Origin: Erythrobacter sp. EC-HK427
GTDB lineage: Bacteria; Pseudomonadota; Alphaproteobacteria; Sphingomonadales; Sphingomonadaceae
NCBI RefSeq assembly: GCF_902498745.1
Contig: NZ_LR701479.1
Span: 2,442,881-2,506,880 of the forward strand
Length of the DNA stretch: 64,000 bases
Direction of reading: 5' to 3'
The notes under the pieces are model-generated. The model saw only the letters and a list, made by a program, of their open reading frames with translations, was not told the origin of the DNA and ran no database searches. The position numbers were made by a program, and so were the translations under genes. The first letter of the stretch is position 1, and each line of letters opens with the position of its first letter. Positions 1 to 8,009 of the stretch are shown here, piece by piece.

Positions 1-104
1 TGATGCTGAAAGAGGCCGGATACGAGTTGGCAGAGCTGCGCCCCGTCGGCCAGTTCCTCTGGTCAACCCATGTCGAGCTGGCGAGCCTGTTCATCAAGCG
101 TTGA
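1..104 (+). CDS. C-terminal end of an unidentified protein, cut by the window edge
   Basis: An open frame runs in from the left edge and stops with TGA at 102-104, giving about 33 residues ending in THVELASLFIKR. Its composition looks like real coding sequence, but too little is left to name a family. It meets the hydrolase on the other strand tail to tail, and the two 3' ends overlap by about 42 bases. That is a long overlap for convergent genes, so one of the two ends may be less certain than it looks. Confidence 0.45.
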   Translation, partial: MLKEAGYELAELRPVGQFLWSTHVELASLFIKR

Positions 105-860
105 GAGCAGGTGCTGGACGAGCCAGTCCTGATCCGCGGGATCGGAAAAGGCATGGTCGGCGGTGGTGCTTACCGCGATCCGCTCATCCTCGCCCCACGC
201 AGACAGGAAAGCCGCCCCTGTGCGGTCACGTTTGGCCGCGAGGAAAAGAATGTCGCCTGCAAAGCCGGCAATGCCTGCCTTGAGCGATTCGAGCAGGTTG
301 GACGGTGGCGGTGGCGCGGTGTTCCGCGCGGCTTTCAGTCCACCCGCCAGCTTGCGCAAATTCACCCCGCCGCTCAGCAGCCGCTTCCACTCTGACGGGT
401 TTTTGAGCTTCGCGGCATAGCGTTCGCGAATGGCCTCTGCGGGCATCGCATCGCCAGAGTCATCGTCAAACGTCCACGGATTGGCGAGCACCAGGGCGCT
501 GCACTGCGCGCCTTGCGCCAGCATCAACGCCGCCGCGCCGTCACAAATGCCGAAACCGGCGACCGCTCGCAGTTCCGGCTTGCGCGCCTTGAACGCTGCC
601 AAAGCGGCGGCAATATCGGGGGAGGCGCTGTGAAACTCCGCATTCTCGCCTTCGCTATCGCCGACACCGCGGCGGTCGAAACGCAGCACGGGATAGCCCT
701 TGGCCGCGATATGGGCGGCGATATGCGCTTGTCCGGCGAAGGCTCCGCTGCGGATTTCATTGCCGCCGGTGACGATCAGCAGGCCGACCGGTTTTGGGCC
801 GTCATCCAGCGTCGCATGGCATTGCGCGCCTTCCACGTTGAAGGTGAAATGTTCGCGCAT
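63..860 (-). CDS. Exosortase A system-associated hydrolase 1 (alpha/beta hydrolase fold)
   Basis: A 265-residue alpha/beta hydrolase-fold protein of the type found beside exosortase A genes (TIGR03100-like). The strand and oxyanion region GYPVLRFDRRGVGDSEG lies near residues 55-71. The nucleophile elbow reads G-I-C-D-G at residues 104-108, so cysteine 106 stands where serine is usual. I chose ATG at 860 rather than the longer frame to 938, because it overlaps the stop of hydrolase 2 by one base (TGATG) and gives the normal family N-terminus. Last gene of the leftward arm hydrolase 2-hydrolase 1. The substrate is unknown; thioesterase or acyl-transfer activity on the neighbouring carrier protein is only an inference. 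Confidence 0.85.
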   Translation of the reverse strand: MREHFTFNVEGAQCHATLDDGPKPVGLLIVTGGNEIRSGAFAGQAHIAAHIAAKGYPVLRFDRRGVGDSEGENAEFHSASPDIAAALAAFKARKPELRAVAGFGICDGAAALMLAQGAQCSALVLANPWTFDDDSGDAMPAEAIRERYAAKLKNPSEWKRLLSGGVNLRKLAGGLKAARNTAPPPPSNLLESLKAGIAGFAGDILFLAAKRDRTGAAFLSAWGEDERIAVSTTADHAFSDPADQDWLVQHLLSTLDEQARQLDMG

Positions 861-1528
861 CAGCTGGCCCACTCCGCAACCAGGCGGGCGAGTTGGCGTG
901 CCTGCTCGGCCTCGTAAGACGCTTCGGCCCGCAACCACAGCGCCGCGCCGCCAAGCTCGCTTTGCGCAATGGTGCGCGCCGCTTGCGGGTGGGTGGCTCC
1001 CTCCAACTGACTGACCATGGCTGCGGAGAGCGCATATCCGGCCAGTCGCAGCCCCTCGCTTCTCCCGCGCGCGAGTAGTTCTTCCTGTGTCGATGGCGTT
1101 CCGGCTTCTTTGTTCGCAATGATCCTTGCGCGCAGCATGGCCCGCAGGAGCGATTTGCCCTGCAGCGGCGCGTAGTGGACAAGATTGGCGCGTTCCCGCG
1201 CGATCAGCGCACCGCCGCGAATGGCCAGAATATGCGTTGCCGACAGGCCCTTTGCCGCTGCCTCGGCCTCATCGCGCCAGTCCTCTAAGGTAGTGTCGCC
1301 CAGCGGATGCGCGCTTTCCATCAGGCCCGCAGGATCGAACATGAAGCTGGCGATGCCGCTGTCCACCAGCATCCGCATTACATTGACCGTCAACCGGCGC
1401 AGCTTGTGTCCTTCATCGAACACAGCAGGCAGGATAAGCAGCCGCGCGCTCGCGCCAACCGGATCGCCAGCAGAAACCAGACGTGTCGGCCCGCCAAACG
1501 GACTGTGCCACGCACCGGCCGTCAGCAT
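860..1528 (-). CDS. Exosortase A system-associated hydrolase 2
   Basis: A 222-residue alpha/beta hydrolase-like protein, TIGR03101-like by position and by stretches such as LPAVFDEGHKLRR and IASFMFDPAGLMES. The elbow region reads ILAIRGGALIA, with arginine where the catalytic serine would be expected, so an ordinary Ser-His-Asp mechanism looks doubtful. The gene lies 6 bases after the acyl carrier protein gene and overlaps hydrolase 1 by one base, so the three are probably one transcript. It could be a non-catalytic partner of hydrolase 1. Confidence 0.8.
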   Translation of the reverse strand: MLTAGAWHSPFGGPTRLVSAGDPVGASARLLILPAVFDEGHKLRRLTVNVMRMLVDSGIASFMFDPAGLMESAHPLGDTTLEDWRDEAEAAAKGLSATHILAIRGGALIARERANLVHYAPLQGKSLLRAMLRARIIANKEAGTPSTQEELLARGRSEGLRLAGYALSAAMVSQLEGATHPQAARTIAQSELGGAALWLRAEASYEAEQARQLARLVAEWAS

Positions 1529-1534
1529 TGCCGC

Positions 1535-1828
1535 CTAACTATCGCTGCGCTTGGCGGCGAGAAACGCCAGCAGACCGCCGAACGTTTCCAGCATCTCGCC
1601 ATCGACATCATCATCCTCGATAATGATGTCGAGCCGGTCTTCCAGCTCGGTCAACAAACCGGCAACCGCCATCGAATCGAGTTCGGGCAAATGACCGAAC
1701 AGCCCTGATTCCGCGTCCAGCTCCGCCGCGCGTTCGAGCGACAGGCCCAGCACATCCTGCAGCACTTGCCGCAGGATCAATTCGGTGTCGCCGGTGTCTG
1801 CGACGGGGACGGGAAGATTGCTTACCAT
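1535..1828 (-). CDS. Acyl carrier protein of the XrtA locus
   Basis: A 97-residue acyl carrier protein. The motif LPELDSMAVAGL places the phosphopantetheine-bearing serine at residue 52, at the start of helix 2, and acidic residues follow (DIIIEDDDVD), as expected for a carrier protein. ATG 1828 gives the normal length; the frame is open further upstream but that part has no carrier-protein features. It sits between the acetyltransferase-like gene and the two hydrolases and is divergent from an AMP-forming ligase. The simplest reading is that the ligase loads this carrier and an acyltransferase unloads it. The acyl group is not known. Confidence 0.9.
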   Translation of the reverse strand: MVSNLPVPVADTGDTELILRQVLQDVLGLSLERAAELDAESGLFGHLPELDSMAVAGLLTELEDRLDIIIEDDDVDGEMLETFGGLLAFLAAKRSDS

Positions 1829-1842
1829 AGTGGGCGGGGGGC

Positions 1843-2856
1843 TTAGCCAGAGACGGGGCGGCTGACAAGTCGGCGCACCACGGCGCGGGCGATGGCGGGC
1901 CAGTTGCCGGGCCAAAGCGGGCGATACATTTCAAGGCGGTAGCGGGGGCGGATATCCTCCATCCAGTCGCGCTTATAGGGATCGTCGCCGGTGCCGAAAT
2001 CGATGAGCGTAACCTTGTCGCGGTCGATCACCTGCTCGAACAGCGCGGCGCTGAGCGTGGTGCCGGGCGAAAGTGGCTTCGATGCCTCGGTATGCGCGAG
2101 CTTGTGGATCCACGCGGTGCCTGCCTCCACCGTCCAGAACTGCGCGGCGACAGGCTCGCCCCCGGCGCGGGCGATAGCGAGCCTCAGCCTGCCGGCCCGG
2201 CCTTCGGCTTGCGCAAATTGGCGCAAGAAGGCGGGCGAGCCTTCCTCGGGTTTCCAGCTTTGCGCGTAGACCGCTTCGTAGGCGGCCCAGCTATCGGGAT
2301 TGAAGTACGTCTCCAGCGTCACCTCCACCTTCTTCGCCTTGCGCTTGAGCGTGGTGCGCAAGGGGCCGGGGCGGGTGACGAAATAGTCGGCAAAGCTGCG
2401 GCCATTCACGTGCAGCACGTGGTTCACATCGCATTGCGATCGGAACGCCAGCCAGCCCGCCTTGCGGAAGGCAGCGGCGAGGCGCGTGGTCTCGCCATTC
2501 TCGTCGGGCAATTTGGCGAGGGTGATATGCGGCGCCTGACCCGCCAAATCCTCCGCCATTTCGGCCAGGAGCGCGTCGCCATCGGCACCGGCGGAGACAA
2601 TCGGGCGCAGAGTAAAGTTGTACCAGTTGGCAAGGCCTTCAATGCTGCGTTTCACCCGGTAGAGTGGCAGAACGGCGCGCGCTTCGCCGTGGCGTATGAC
2701 TGCAATCAGCGGAAACATGTCGCAATGCTCCACCAGACCTTGCCACCATTCGAGCCGGTCAAACGGCGAGGACGCCGCAGGCACGGCGAGCAGCGCGGCG
2801 AGCGGGGCATCGCCTTGCACTTCTTTAAGATCATCGTGATAACTGACCGAAATCAC
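1843..2856 (-). CDS. GNAT/FemAB-like acyltransferase of the XrtA locus
   Basis: About 337 residues resembling the CelD/BcsL and GNAT-type acetyltransferases linked to polysaccharide synthesis. Features include FDRLEWWQGLVEH near the N-terminus, a basic GPLRTTLKRKAKKVEV segment, and the C-terminal IDFGTGDDPYKRDW motif typical of the group. The start is uncertain. GTG 2856 is chosen because it has an upstream GGAAGG and leaves 34 bases before the divergent ligase start, whereas GTG 2898 or 2901 would overlap that start. It probably transfers an acyl group to a sugar or glycan, and it precedes the carrier protein gene. Confidence 0.75.
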   Translation of the reverse strand: MISVSYHDDLKEVQGDAPLAALLAVPAASSPFDRLEWWQGLVEHCDMFPLIAVIRHGEARAVLPLYRVKRSIEGLANWYNFTLRPIVSAGADGDALLAEMAEDLAGQAPHITLAKLPDENGETTRLAAAFRKAGWLAFRSQCDVNHVLHVNGRSFADYFVTRPGPLRTTLKRKAKKVEVTLETYFNPDSWAAYEAVYAQSWKPEEGSPAFLRQFAQAEGRAGRLRLAIARAGGEPVAAQFWTVEAGTAWIHKLAHTEASKPLSPGTTLSAALFEQVIDRDKVTLIDFGTGDDPYKRDWMEDIRPRYRLEMYRPLWPGNWPAIARAVVRRLVSRPVSG

Positions 2857-2890
2857 CTGCCTGTTTCCGCCTTCCGGAGCCTGAATTTTC

Positions 2891-4393
2891 GTGTCCACCA
2901 CGCCCGATCCTGTTCCCCGGCCGCTCGACCACCTCGCTGAGTGCGGAGCGGTTGATGAGCCAGCGCTGATCCTGCGCAAGGAAGCCCTTAGCTGGAAGGA
3001 CTTAAGAAGCCGTGTCGGCAGGCTGGCGGCATGGCTGGCGCGGCAGGTTCCCGAGCCGGGCGCGCGGGTCGCAACATGGGCAGGGAAGGGGGAGCTAACC
3101 TGCCTGATGCCACTCGCAGCAGCGCGCGCGGGGCTGGTGCATGTGCCGATCAATCCGCTGCTCAAGCGGGCGCAGGTTGAGCATATCCTTGCCGATTGTG
3201 CAGCACGCCTGCTTGTCGCCAACAAGGGGCGCTTGGACTCGCTGGAAGACGGCGACGTGCCTGCGGATTGCGCAATCGTGGAGGAAGGTGAGCTTTACGC
3301 TCTGCTCGACGGCTTTGCCGAAAGCCTGCCTTTGTCGAGCGCCGATCCCGATGCGCTGTGCGCAATCCTTTACACCAGCGGTTCGACCGGACGACCCAAG
3401 GGCGTGATGCTCAGCCATGCCAACCTCTGGCTCGGCGCGGTGAGTGTGGCGCATTATCTCGGCATGGCGCGCGATGATGTGACGCTGGCGGTGCTGCCAT
3501 TGAGTTTTGACTACGGGCAGAACCAGCTGCTTTCGACTTGGTATGCAGGCGGATGCGTCGCCCCGCTCGATTATCTGACGCCGCGCGATGTCACGAAGGC
3601 GTGCGCCAAGCATGGCGTCACGACTGTGGCTGCTGTCCCGCCCTTGTGGTTGCAATTGACCGAGCAGGAGTGGCCGCCCGAGGCGGTCGCGGCCATGCGG
3701 CGGCTCACCAATAGCGGCGGCGCGCTGAGCGAGGAACTGGTGCGTCATCTCCGCAAGCAATTCCCCGATGCGCGGCTGTTTCCGATGTATGGGCTGACCG
3801 AGGCGTTTCGCTCCACCTATCTCGATCCGGCGCTGGTCGACGAATTTCCTACCTCTATGGGCACGGCGATTCCGTTTGCGGAAATTCTGGTGGTCGATAG
3901 CGCAGGCGAAATCGCTCCCGAAGGCGAGCTTGTCCATTGCGGGCCATTGGTGGCGCAAGGATATTGGCAGGATGCGGAGCGCACCGCGCAACGGTTCAAA
4001 CCGGCGCCTTCGGCCTCCCGCTATGGCGGAATGGCGGTCTGGTCGGGCGACAATGTCCGGCGCGCGGTTAATGGCCTGCTTTATTTCGTCGGGCGTGATG
4101 ACGCGATGATCAAAAGCAGCGGCAACCGCATCAGCCCGCAGGAAATCGAAGACGCGGCGGTTTCAACCGAGATAGTTGATGAGGCGGTGGCTTTCGGTGT
4201 CGCCGATGATCGGCTTGGCCATGCCATCCATCTGGTGGTGCGCGGTGCGGGCGATGAAGAGGCCTTGCGCGCTGCCTTGCGTCGCGATCTGCCCAATTTC
4301 ATGCAGCCGCACGTCATCCGCTGGGTTGATGCCATGCCGCTCAACCCCAATGGCAAGATCGATCGCAGCCAGTTAAAGGCGGAGGCGCAATGA
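2891..4393 (+). CDS. Acyl-CoA ligase (AMP-forming), exosortase A system-associated
   Basis: A 500-residue member of the ANL adenylating family, TIGR03098-like. The ATP-binding loop YTSGSTGRPKG is at residues 161-171, YGLTEAFRSTYLD forms the adenylate-binding region, and NPNGKID near the C-terminus carries the catalytic lysine (K489). GTG 2891 is preceded by GGAG at about 10 bases. It opens the rightward XrtA arm and overlaps the decarboxylase by 4 bases (ATGA). It activates a carboxylic acid to an acyl-adenylate and passes it to CoA or, plausibly, to the carrier protein encoded divergently. The acid is unknown. Confidence 0.92.
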   Translation: MSTTPDPVPRPLDHLAECGAVDEPALILRKEALSWKDLRSRVGRLAAWLARQVPEPGARVATWAGKGELTCLMPLAAARAGLVHVPINPLLKRAQVEHILADCAARLLVANKGRLDSLEDGDVPADCAIVEEGELYALLDGFAESLPLSSADPDALCAILYTSGSTGRPKGVMLSHANLWLGAVSVAHYLGMARDDVTLAVLPLSFDYGQNQLLSTWYAGGCVAPLDYLTPRDVTKACAKHGVTTVAAVPPLWLQLTEQEWPPEAVAAMRRLTNSGGALSEELVRHLRKQFPDARLFPMYGLTEAFRSTYLDPALVDEFPTSMGTAIPFAEILVVDSAGEIAPEGELVHCGPLVAQGYWQDAERTAQRFKPAPSASRYGGMAVWSGDNVRRAVNGLLYFVGRDDAMIKSSGNRISPQEIEDAAVSTEIVDEAVAFGVADDRLGHAIHLVVRGAGDEEALRAALRRDLPNFMQPHVIRWVDAMPLNPNGKIDRSQLKAEAQ

Positions 4394-5616
4394 AACCCCT
4401 CGGCCCGATCCCTCCGTATTTCGACACGCTGGATGGCGAACTTGCCATTGGCGGGCGCACAGCCTCGGCCTTGGTCAAGGAGGCGGGGGACACGCCGCTG
4501 TTCGTCTATTCGCGCGATGCGATTGCGCGGCGGATCGGTGAATTGCGCGCAGCTTTGCCGGATCGGGTGCGGATACATTATGCCATGAAGGCAAACCCTT
4601 ACGCGCCGTTGCTCGAATTCATCGCCGATCATGTCGACGGGCTGGATATTGCCTCTGGCGGGGAATTGGTGATGGCGCGCGAGGCGGGCTTTCTGCCGCG
4701 CGAAATCAGCTTTGCGGGCCCCGGCAAGCGCGACCGCGAACTGCACGCCGCGATCAAGGCGGGGGTGACGATCAACCTCGAATCCGAAGGCGAGGCAGAG
4801 CGCGCGCTGGCGACAGGGAAAGTTCTGGGCGTGGCTCCGCGTCTCGCCATTCGCGTTAATCCATCCTTCGAAATGCGCGGTTCGGGCATGAAGATGGGCG
4901 GCGGCGCCAAGCCCTTCGGGATTGACGAAGAACGCGTGCCCGCACTGGCGCGGAAACTGGTCGATGCTGGCGCACATTGGCGCGGATTTCATATTTACAC
5001 CGGCAGCCAAGCGCTTGATGCAGAAGCGATTATCGAGACACAAGCGAATGTGCTGACGCTCGCCTCGCGTCTGGCGAGTGAGGCGGGCGTGGACGTGCCG
5101 CATCTCAATATGGGTGGCGGCTTCGGCATTCCCTATTTCGACCGGGACACGCCGCTTGACATCAAGGCGGTGGGCGCAGCGCTTTCAGAGCGGTTCGCCG
5201 ATCTGCCCCACAATCTGTTGAACACCGACTTCGCCATCGAACTGGGCCGCTACTTGGTGGGCGAGGCCGGCGTGTATCTGTGCCGCATTGTCGACCGGAA
5301 GGTCAGCCACGATACGACCTATCTCGTCACCGATGGCGGACTGCACCACCAGCTCGCGGCGTCCGGCAATTTCGGCACCGTTGTCCGGCGCAATTATCCT
5401 GCTGCCATTGCGAGCAGATACGCAAGTGCGCCGGAAGAGGTCGTCAATATCGTCGGCTGCCTCTGCACCCCGCTCGACCGGTTGGCCGATCAGGCGCATC
5501 TGCCACGCGCCGATGTAGGCGATCTGGTCGCCGTTTTCTGCGCCGGAGCCTATGGCGCATCGGCCAGCCCTTCTGCCTTTCTGGGCCAGGGCGCGGCGAA
5601 GGAAATGCTGGTCTAA
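4390..5616 (+). CDS. PLP-dependent decarboxylase, exosortase A system-associated
   Basis: A 408-residue fold-type III decarboxylase of the Orn/DAP/Arg decarboxylase-2 family (TIGR03099-like). The PLP lysine is K67 in HYAMKANPY, the phosphate-binding glycines lie in NMGGGFGIPYF, and NIVGCLCTPLDRLAD matches the region supplying the second active-site cysteine. It is translationally coupled to the ligase by an ATGA overlap. The ligase-decarboxylase pair suggests production and activation of a dedicated small molecule, possibly an amino-acid-derived group, for the exopolysaccharide. The true substrate cannot be read from sequence. Confidence 0.9.
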   Translation: MKPLGPIPPYFDTLDGELAIGGRTASALVKEAGDTPLFVYSRDAIARRIGELRAALPDRVRIHYAMKANPYAPLLEFIADHVDGLDIASGGELVMAREAGFLPREISFAGPGKRDRELHAAIKAGVTINLESEGEAERALATGKVLGVAPRLAIRVNPSFEMRGSGMKMGGGAKPFGIDEERVPALARKLVDAGAHWRGFHIYTGSQALDAEAIIETQANVLTLASRLASEAGVDVPHLNMGGGFGIPYFDRDTPLDIKAVGAALSERFADLPHNLLNTDFAIELGRYLVGEAGVYLCRIVDRKVSHDTTYLVTDGGLHHQLAASGNFGTVVRRNYPAAIASRYASAPEEVVNIVGCLCTPLDRLADQAHLPRADVGDLVAVFCAGAYGASASPSAFLGQGAAKEMLV

Positions 5617-5811
5617 CACCTGCCTCAGACAGCGTCCCAGAGCGGGACAGCACGCGAAAAGTGCCCAGATTCCTTGGTTTGGCCACCCAAGGATAACGCA
5701 ATGTTCACCCTTTTTGGCGAGAAGCATCCCCGGATCCCAAGGGACGAAATGCGTGCGCGGCGATTAGGCCAGCGTCAGCGGATCGTCCAAGACTGTTCGA
5801 GGACGCATTCG
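5617..5811 (+). promoter_or_regulatory. Leader region before the polysaccharide export gene, with two inverted repeats
   Basis: This 195-base gap is the longest within the rightward XrtA arm and is a natural place for an internal promoter or regulatory leader. It holds a short inverted repeat GTCCC/GGGAC (5634-5638 with 5644-5648) and a second, CCTTGG/CCAAGG (5672-5677 with 5687-5692). Neither is followed by a run of T, so they do not look like Rho-independent terminators. The reading frame of the export gene is open across part of the gap, but it lacks signal-peptide character there. Confidence 0.35.
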
Positions 5812-6456
5812 ATGCGAACGAAAATTTCGGCAAAGACGCTTCTGGCCACCGCCGCCATGGCTATTGCACTGTCCGGCTGCGCTGGTGGCTCTACCGGCAA
5901 CTCGCTGGCACCCGCGCGGCTTACCCCGCTGCAGGAGGGGCCGAGCGAGGATTACGTCATCGGGCCGCTCGACAAGCTGACCATTCACGTATGGCGCAAT
6001 GACGAGTTGGGTGCCGAGGTGCAGGTGCGCCCCGATGGCCGCATCACCACGCCACTGGTTTCGGATATGCCCGCCGTCGGCAAGACCCCGACCATGCTGG
6101 CCGAGGATATCCGCCTGCAGCTTTCGCAATATATCGAAGATCCGATTGTCACGGTGATCGTCACCGAATTTGCCGGCGCGATTAACCAGCAGGTGCGCAT
6201 TGTCGGCGCAACGGCACAGCCTGCGTCGCTGAACTATCGCGCCAATATGACTTTGCTCGATGCGATGATCGCGGTTGGCGGCCTGTCCGAATATGCCGCT
6301 GGCAACCGTGCCCGCCTGATCCGCACTGACCGCGAGACGGGCGAGCAGACCGAATATGATCTCCGCCTCAACGATCTGCTCCGCCGCGGCGATAGCGATG
6401 CCAATGTTCTGCTGCAGCCGGGTGATGTGATCATCATTCCGGAAAGTTTCTTCTGA
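5812..6456 (+). CDS. XrtA-system polysaccharide export lipoprotein (Wza/OPX family)
   Basis: A 214-residue outer-membrane polysaccharide exporter of the Poly_export/SLBB type (TIGR03027-like). A lipoprotein signal ends in the lipobox ALSGC with the lipidated cysteine at residue 23. The export domain follows from about residue 45 (YVIGPLDKLTIHVWRNDEL), then a SLBB-type segment from about residue 125 (VRIVGATAQPASLNYRANMT). ATG 5812 is preferred over the upstream in-frame ATGs because it begins the signal peptide and has CGAGGA 8 bases upstream. It forms the outer-membrane channel partner of the chain-length determinant encoded next. Confidence 0.93.
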   Translation: MRTKISAKTLLATAAMAIALSGCAGGSTGNSLAPARLTPLQEGPSEDYVIGPLDKLTIHVWRNDELGAEVQVRPDGRITTPLVSDMPAVGKTPTMLAEDIRLQLSQYIEDPIVTVIVTEFAGAINQQVRIVGATAQPASLNYRANMTLLDAMIAVGGLSEYAAGNRARLIRTDRETGEQTEYDLRLNDLLRRGDSDANVLLQPGDVIIIPESFF

Positions 6457-6469
6457 GGGAGTTGGGGGC

Positions 6470-7999
6470 TTGAACCAGATCCTCGAAGAACTGCGCGCCG
6501 GCCTCTGGGCCGTTTGGAACCGCCGCTGGATGGCGCTCGCCATCGCATGGGGCGTGTGTCTGCTCGGCTGGTTGGCGGTATCGCTGATGCCGAATACCTA
6601 CGAATCGGAAGCGAAAATCTTCGTCCAGGTGGACGACGCGCTGGCCGAACAGATCGGCGTCGGCGCGAATGCCCGCGAACGGCAGATCGACCGCATCCGC
6701 CAGACCTTGGTGAGCGCGCAGAATCTCGAAACCATTATCCGTTCGACGCGGATCGGCGACTCGGTGTCGACCCCGGTACAAATGGAAGCCGCGCGGGCAG
6801 GGCTGGCCAAGAACATCTCGGTCGTCAGCGAAGGCGAGAATATCTTCGAGATCACCGCGCAGAGCGGTCGTGGCAATTTGTCCGATTCCGAAAATGCCGA
6901 ATTGGCGCAGACCATTGCGCAGAGGATGATCGATATCTTCCGCGAGCAGAATCTCGGCGGGGCGCGTGGCGAAATGGAGGAATCGATCGAATTCCTCAAC
7001 CGTCAGCTTGCTGAACGCGAGGAAGAACTGGCTGCGGCAGAAGAGCGCCGCCTCGCTTTCGAATCGGCGAACCCCGAATTGATTGGCGGCGCGGAAGCGA
7101 TTGCCACGCAGATGGCCTCGACCCGCGCGGAATTGCGCAGTGTGGAGGCTGATTTGGCAGCGGCTCAGGCCTCGCTCGCATCCTTGCAGGGCCAGCTTGC
7201 CAGCACCCCGCGCACGATCAATGTCGGCGGCGGTGGCGCCAGCGCGCCCACGGCGCTGATGCAGGCCGAGGGCCAGTTGGCGGCTTTGCGCGCACGCGGA
7301 CTCACCGATTCGCACCCCGATATTATCGCGGCCGAGCGCACCGTCGCCAGCCTGCGCGAACGCTCGGCCGGTTCCGGTGGCGGCGGCGGCGGGGGCGGTA
7401 TCCCCAATCCGGCCTACAGCTCGCTCCAAGCATCGATGGGCGAACGCCAGTCGAACGTGATGTCGCTGCAATCGCGCGCCGCTGCCTTGCGGGCCGAAAT
7501 CGCCTCGATTAACGCCAGCGCCGCGCGCGAACCGGGTGCCGCTGCCGAAGCGCAACGTATCAGCCGCGATTACGAAGTGCTGCGCGAACAGTATGACGAA
7601 CTGCTCGAAGATCGCGAGGAACTGCGCCTGAGCGACCAGCTCGCCAGCCAGAACAACGCGCTGCAATTCGAAGTGATCGATCCGCCGACAACGCCGCGCG
7701 CGCCGTCGGCGCCGAACCGTCCGCTGCTTTTGCTCGGCGTGCTGATTGCTGGCCTGGGAGCGGGCGCGGGCACGGCCTATGCGCTCAGCAAGCTCGGCTC
7801 GACTTTTGCGACCGCCAGCCAGCTCGAACGCACCTTCGGTCTGCCGGTGATCGGCACGATTACGCACACCTTCACCGAAGCGGGCCGCGATCTGCGCCGC
7901 AAGCGGTTCAAATATTTCGCTGCCGGATTGGGCGGGCTGGGCGTGCTCTGCATCGTGCTGGTCGGCGTCGAATTCGTCCAGCGCAGCAATGTGGCGTGA
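6470..7999 (+). CDS. XrtA-system polysaccharide chain-length determinant (Wzz-type)
   Basis: A 509-residue inner-membrane polysaccharide co-polymerase, TIGR03007-like. There is an N-terminal membrane segment near residues 20-43, a long periplasmic coiled-coil region rich in Glu, Ala and Arg (about residues 165-400), and C-terminal membrane segments (PLLLLGVLIAGLGAGAG and a second near 484-505). Start is TTG 6470, preceded by GAGGGAG. A run of eight glycine codons at 7376-7399 interrupts the periplasmic region. It controls sugar chain length together with the tyrosine autokinase that follows after 10 bases. It has no fused kinase domain of its own. Confidence 0.92.
   Translation: MNQILEELRAGLWAVWNRRWMALAIAWGVCLLGWLAVSLMPNTYESEAKIFVQVDDALAEQIGVGANARERQIDRIRQTLVSAQNLETIIRSTRIGDSVSTPVQMEAARAGLAKNISVVSEGENIFEITAQSGRGNLSDSENAELAQTIAQRMIDIFREQNLGGARGEMEESIEFLNRQLAEREEELAAAEERRLAFESANPELIGGAEAIATQMASTRAELRSVEADLAAAQASLASLQGQLASTPRTINVGGGGASAPTALMQAEGQLAALRARGLTDSHPDIIAAERTVASLRERSAGSGGGGGGGGIPNPAYSSLQASMGERQSNVMSLQSRAAALRAEIASINASAAREPGAAAEAQRISRDYEVLREQYDELLEDREELRLSDQLASQNNALQFEVIDPPTTPRAPSAPNRPLLLLGVLIAGLGAGAGTAYALSKLGSTFATASQLERTFGLPVIGTITHTFTEAGRDLRRKRFKYFAAGLGGLGVLCIVLVGVEFVQRSNVA
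7376..7399 (+). repeat. Run of eight glycine codons in the chain-length determinant
   Basis: Eight consecutive glycine codons (GGT, GGC, GGG mixed) follow a serine codon inside the periplasmic coiled-coil region. The DNA is nearly pure G and C and could slip during replication. In the protein it is probably a flexible linker between helices. Confidence 0.8.
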
Positions 8000-8009
8000 G
8001 GAGAGGGAT

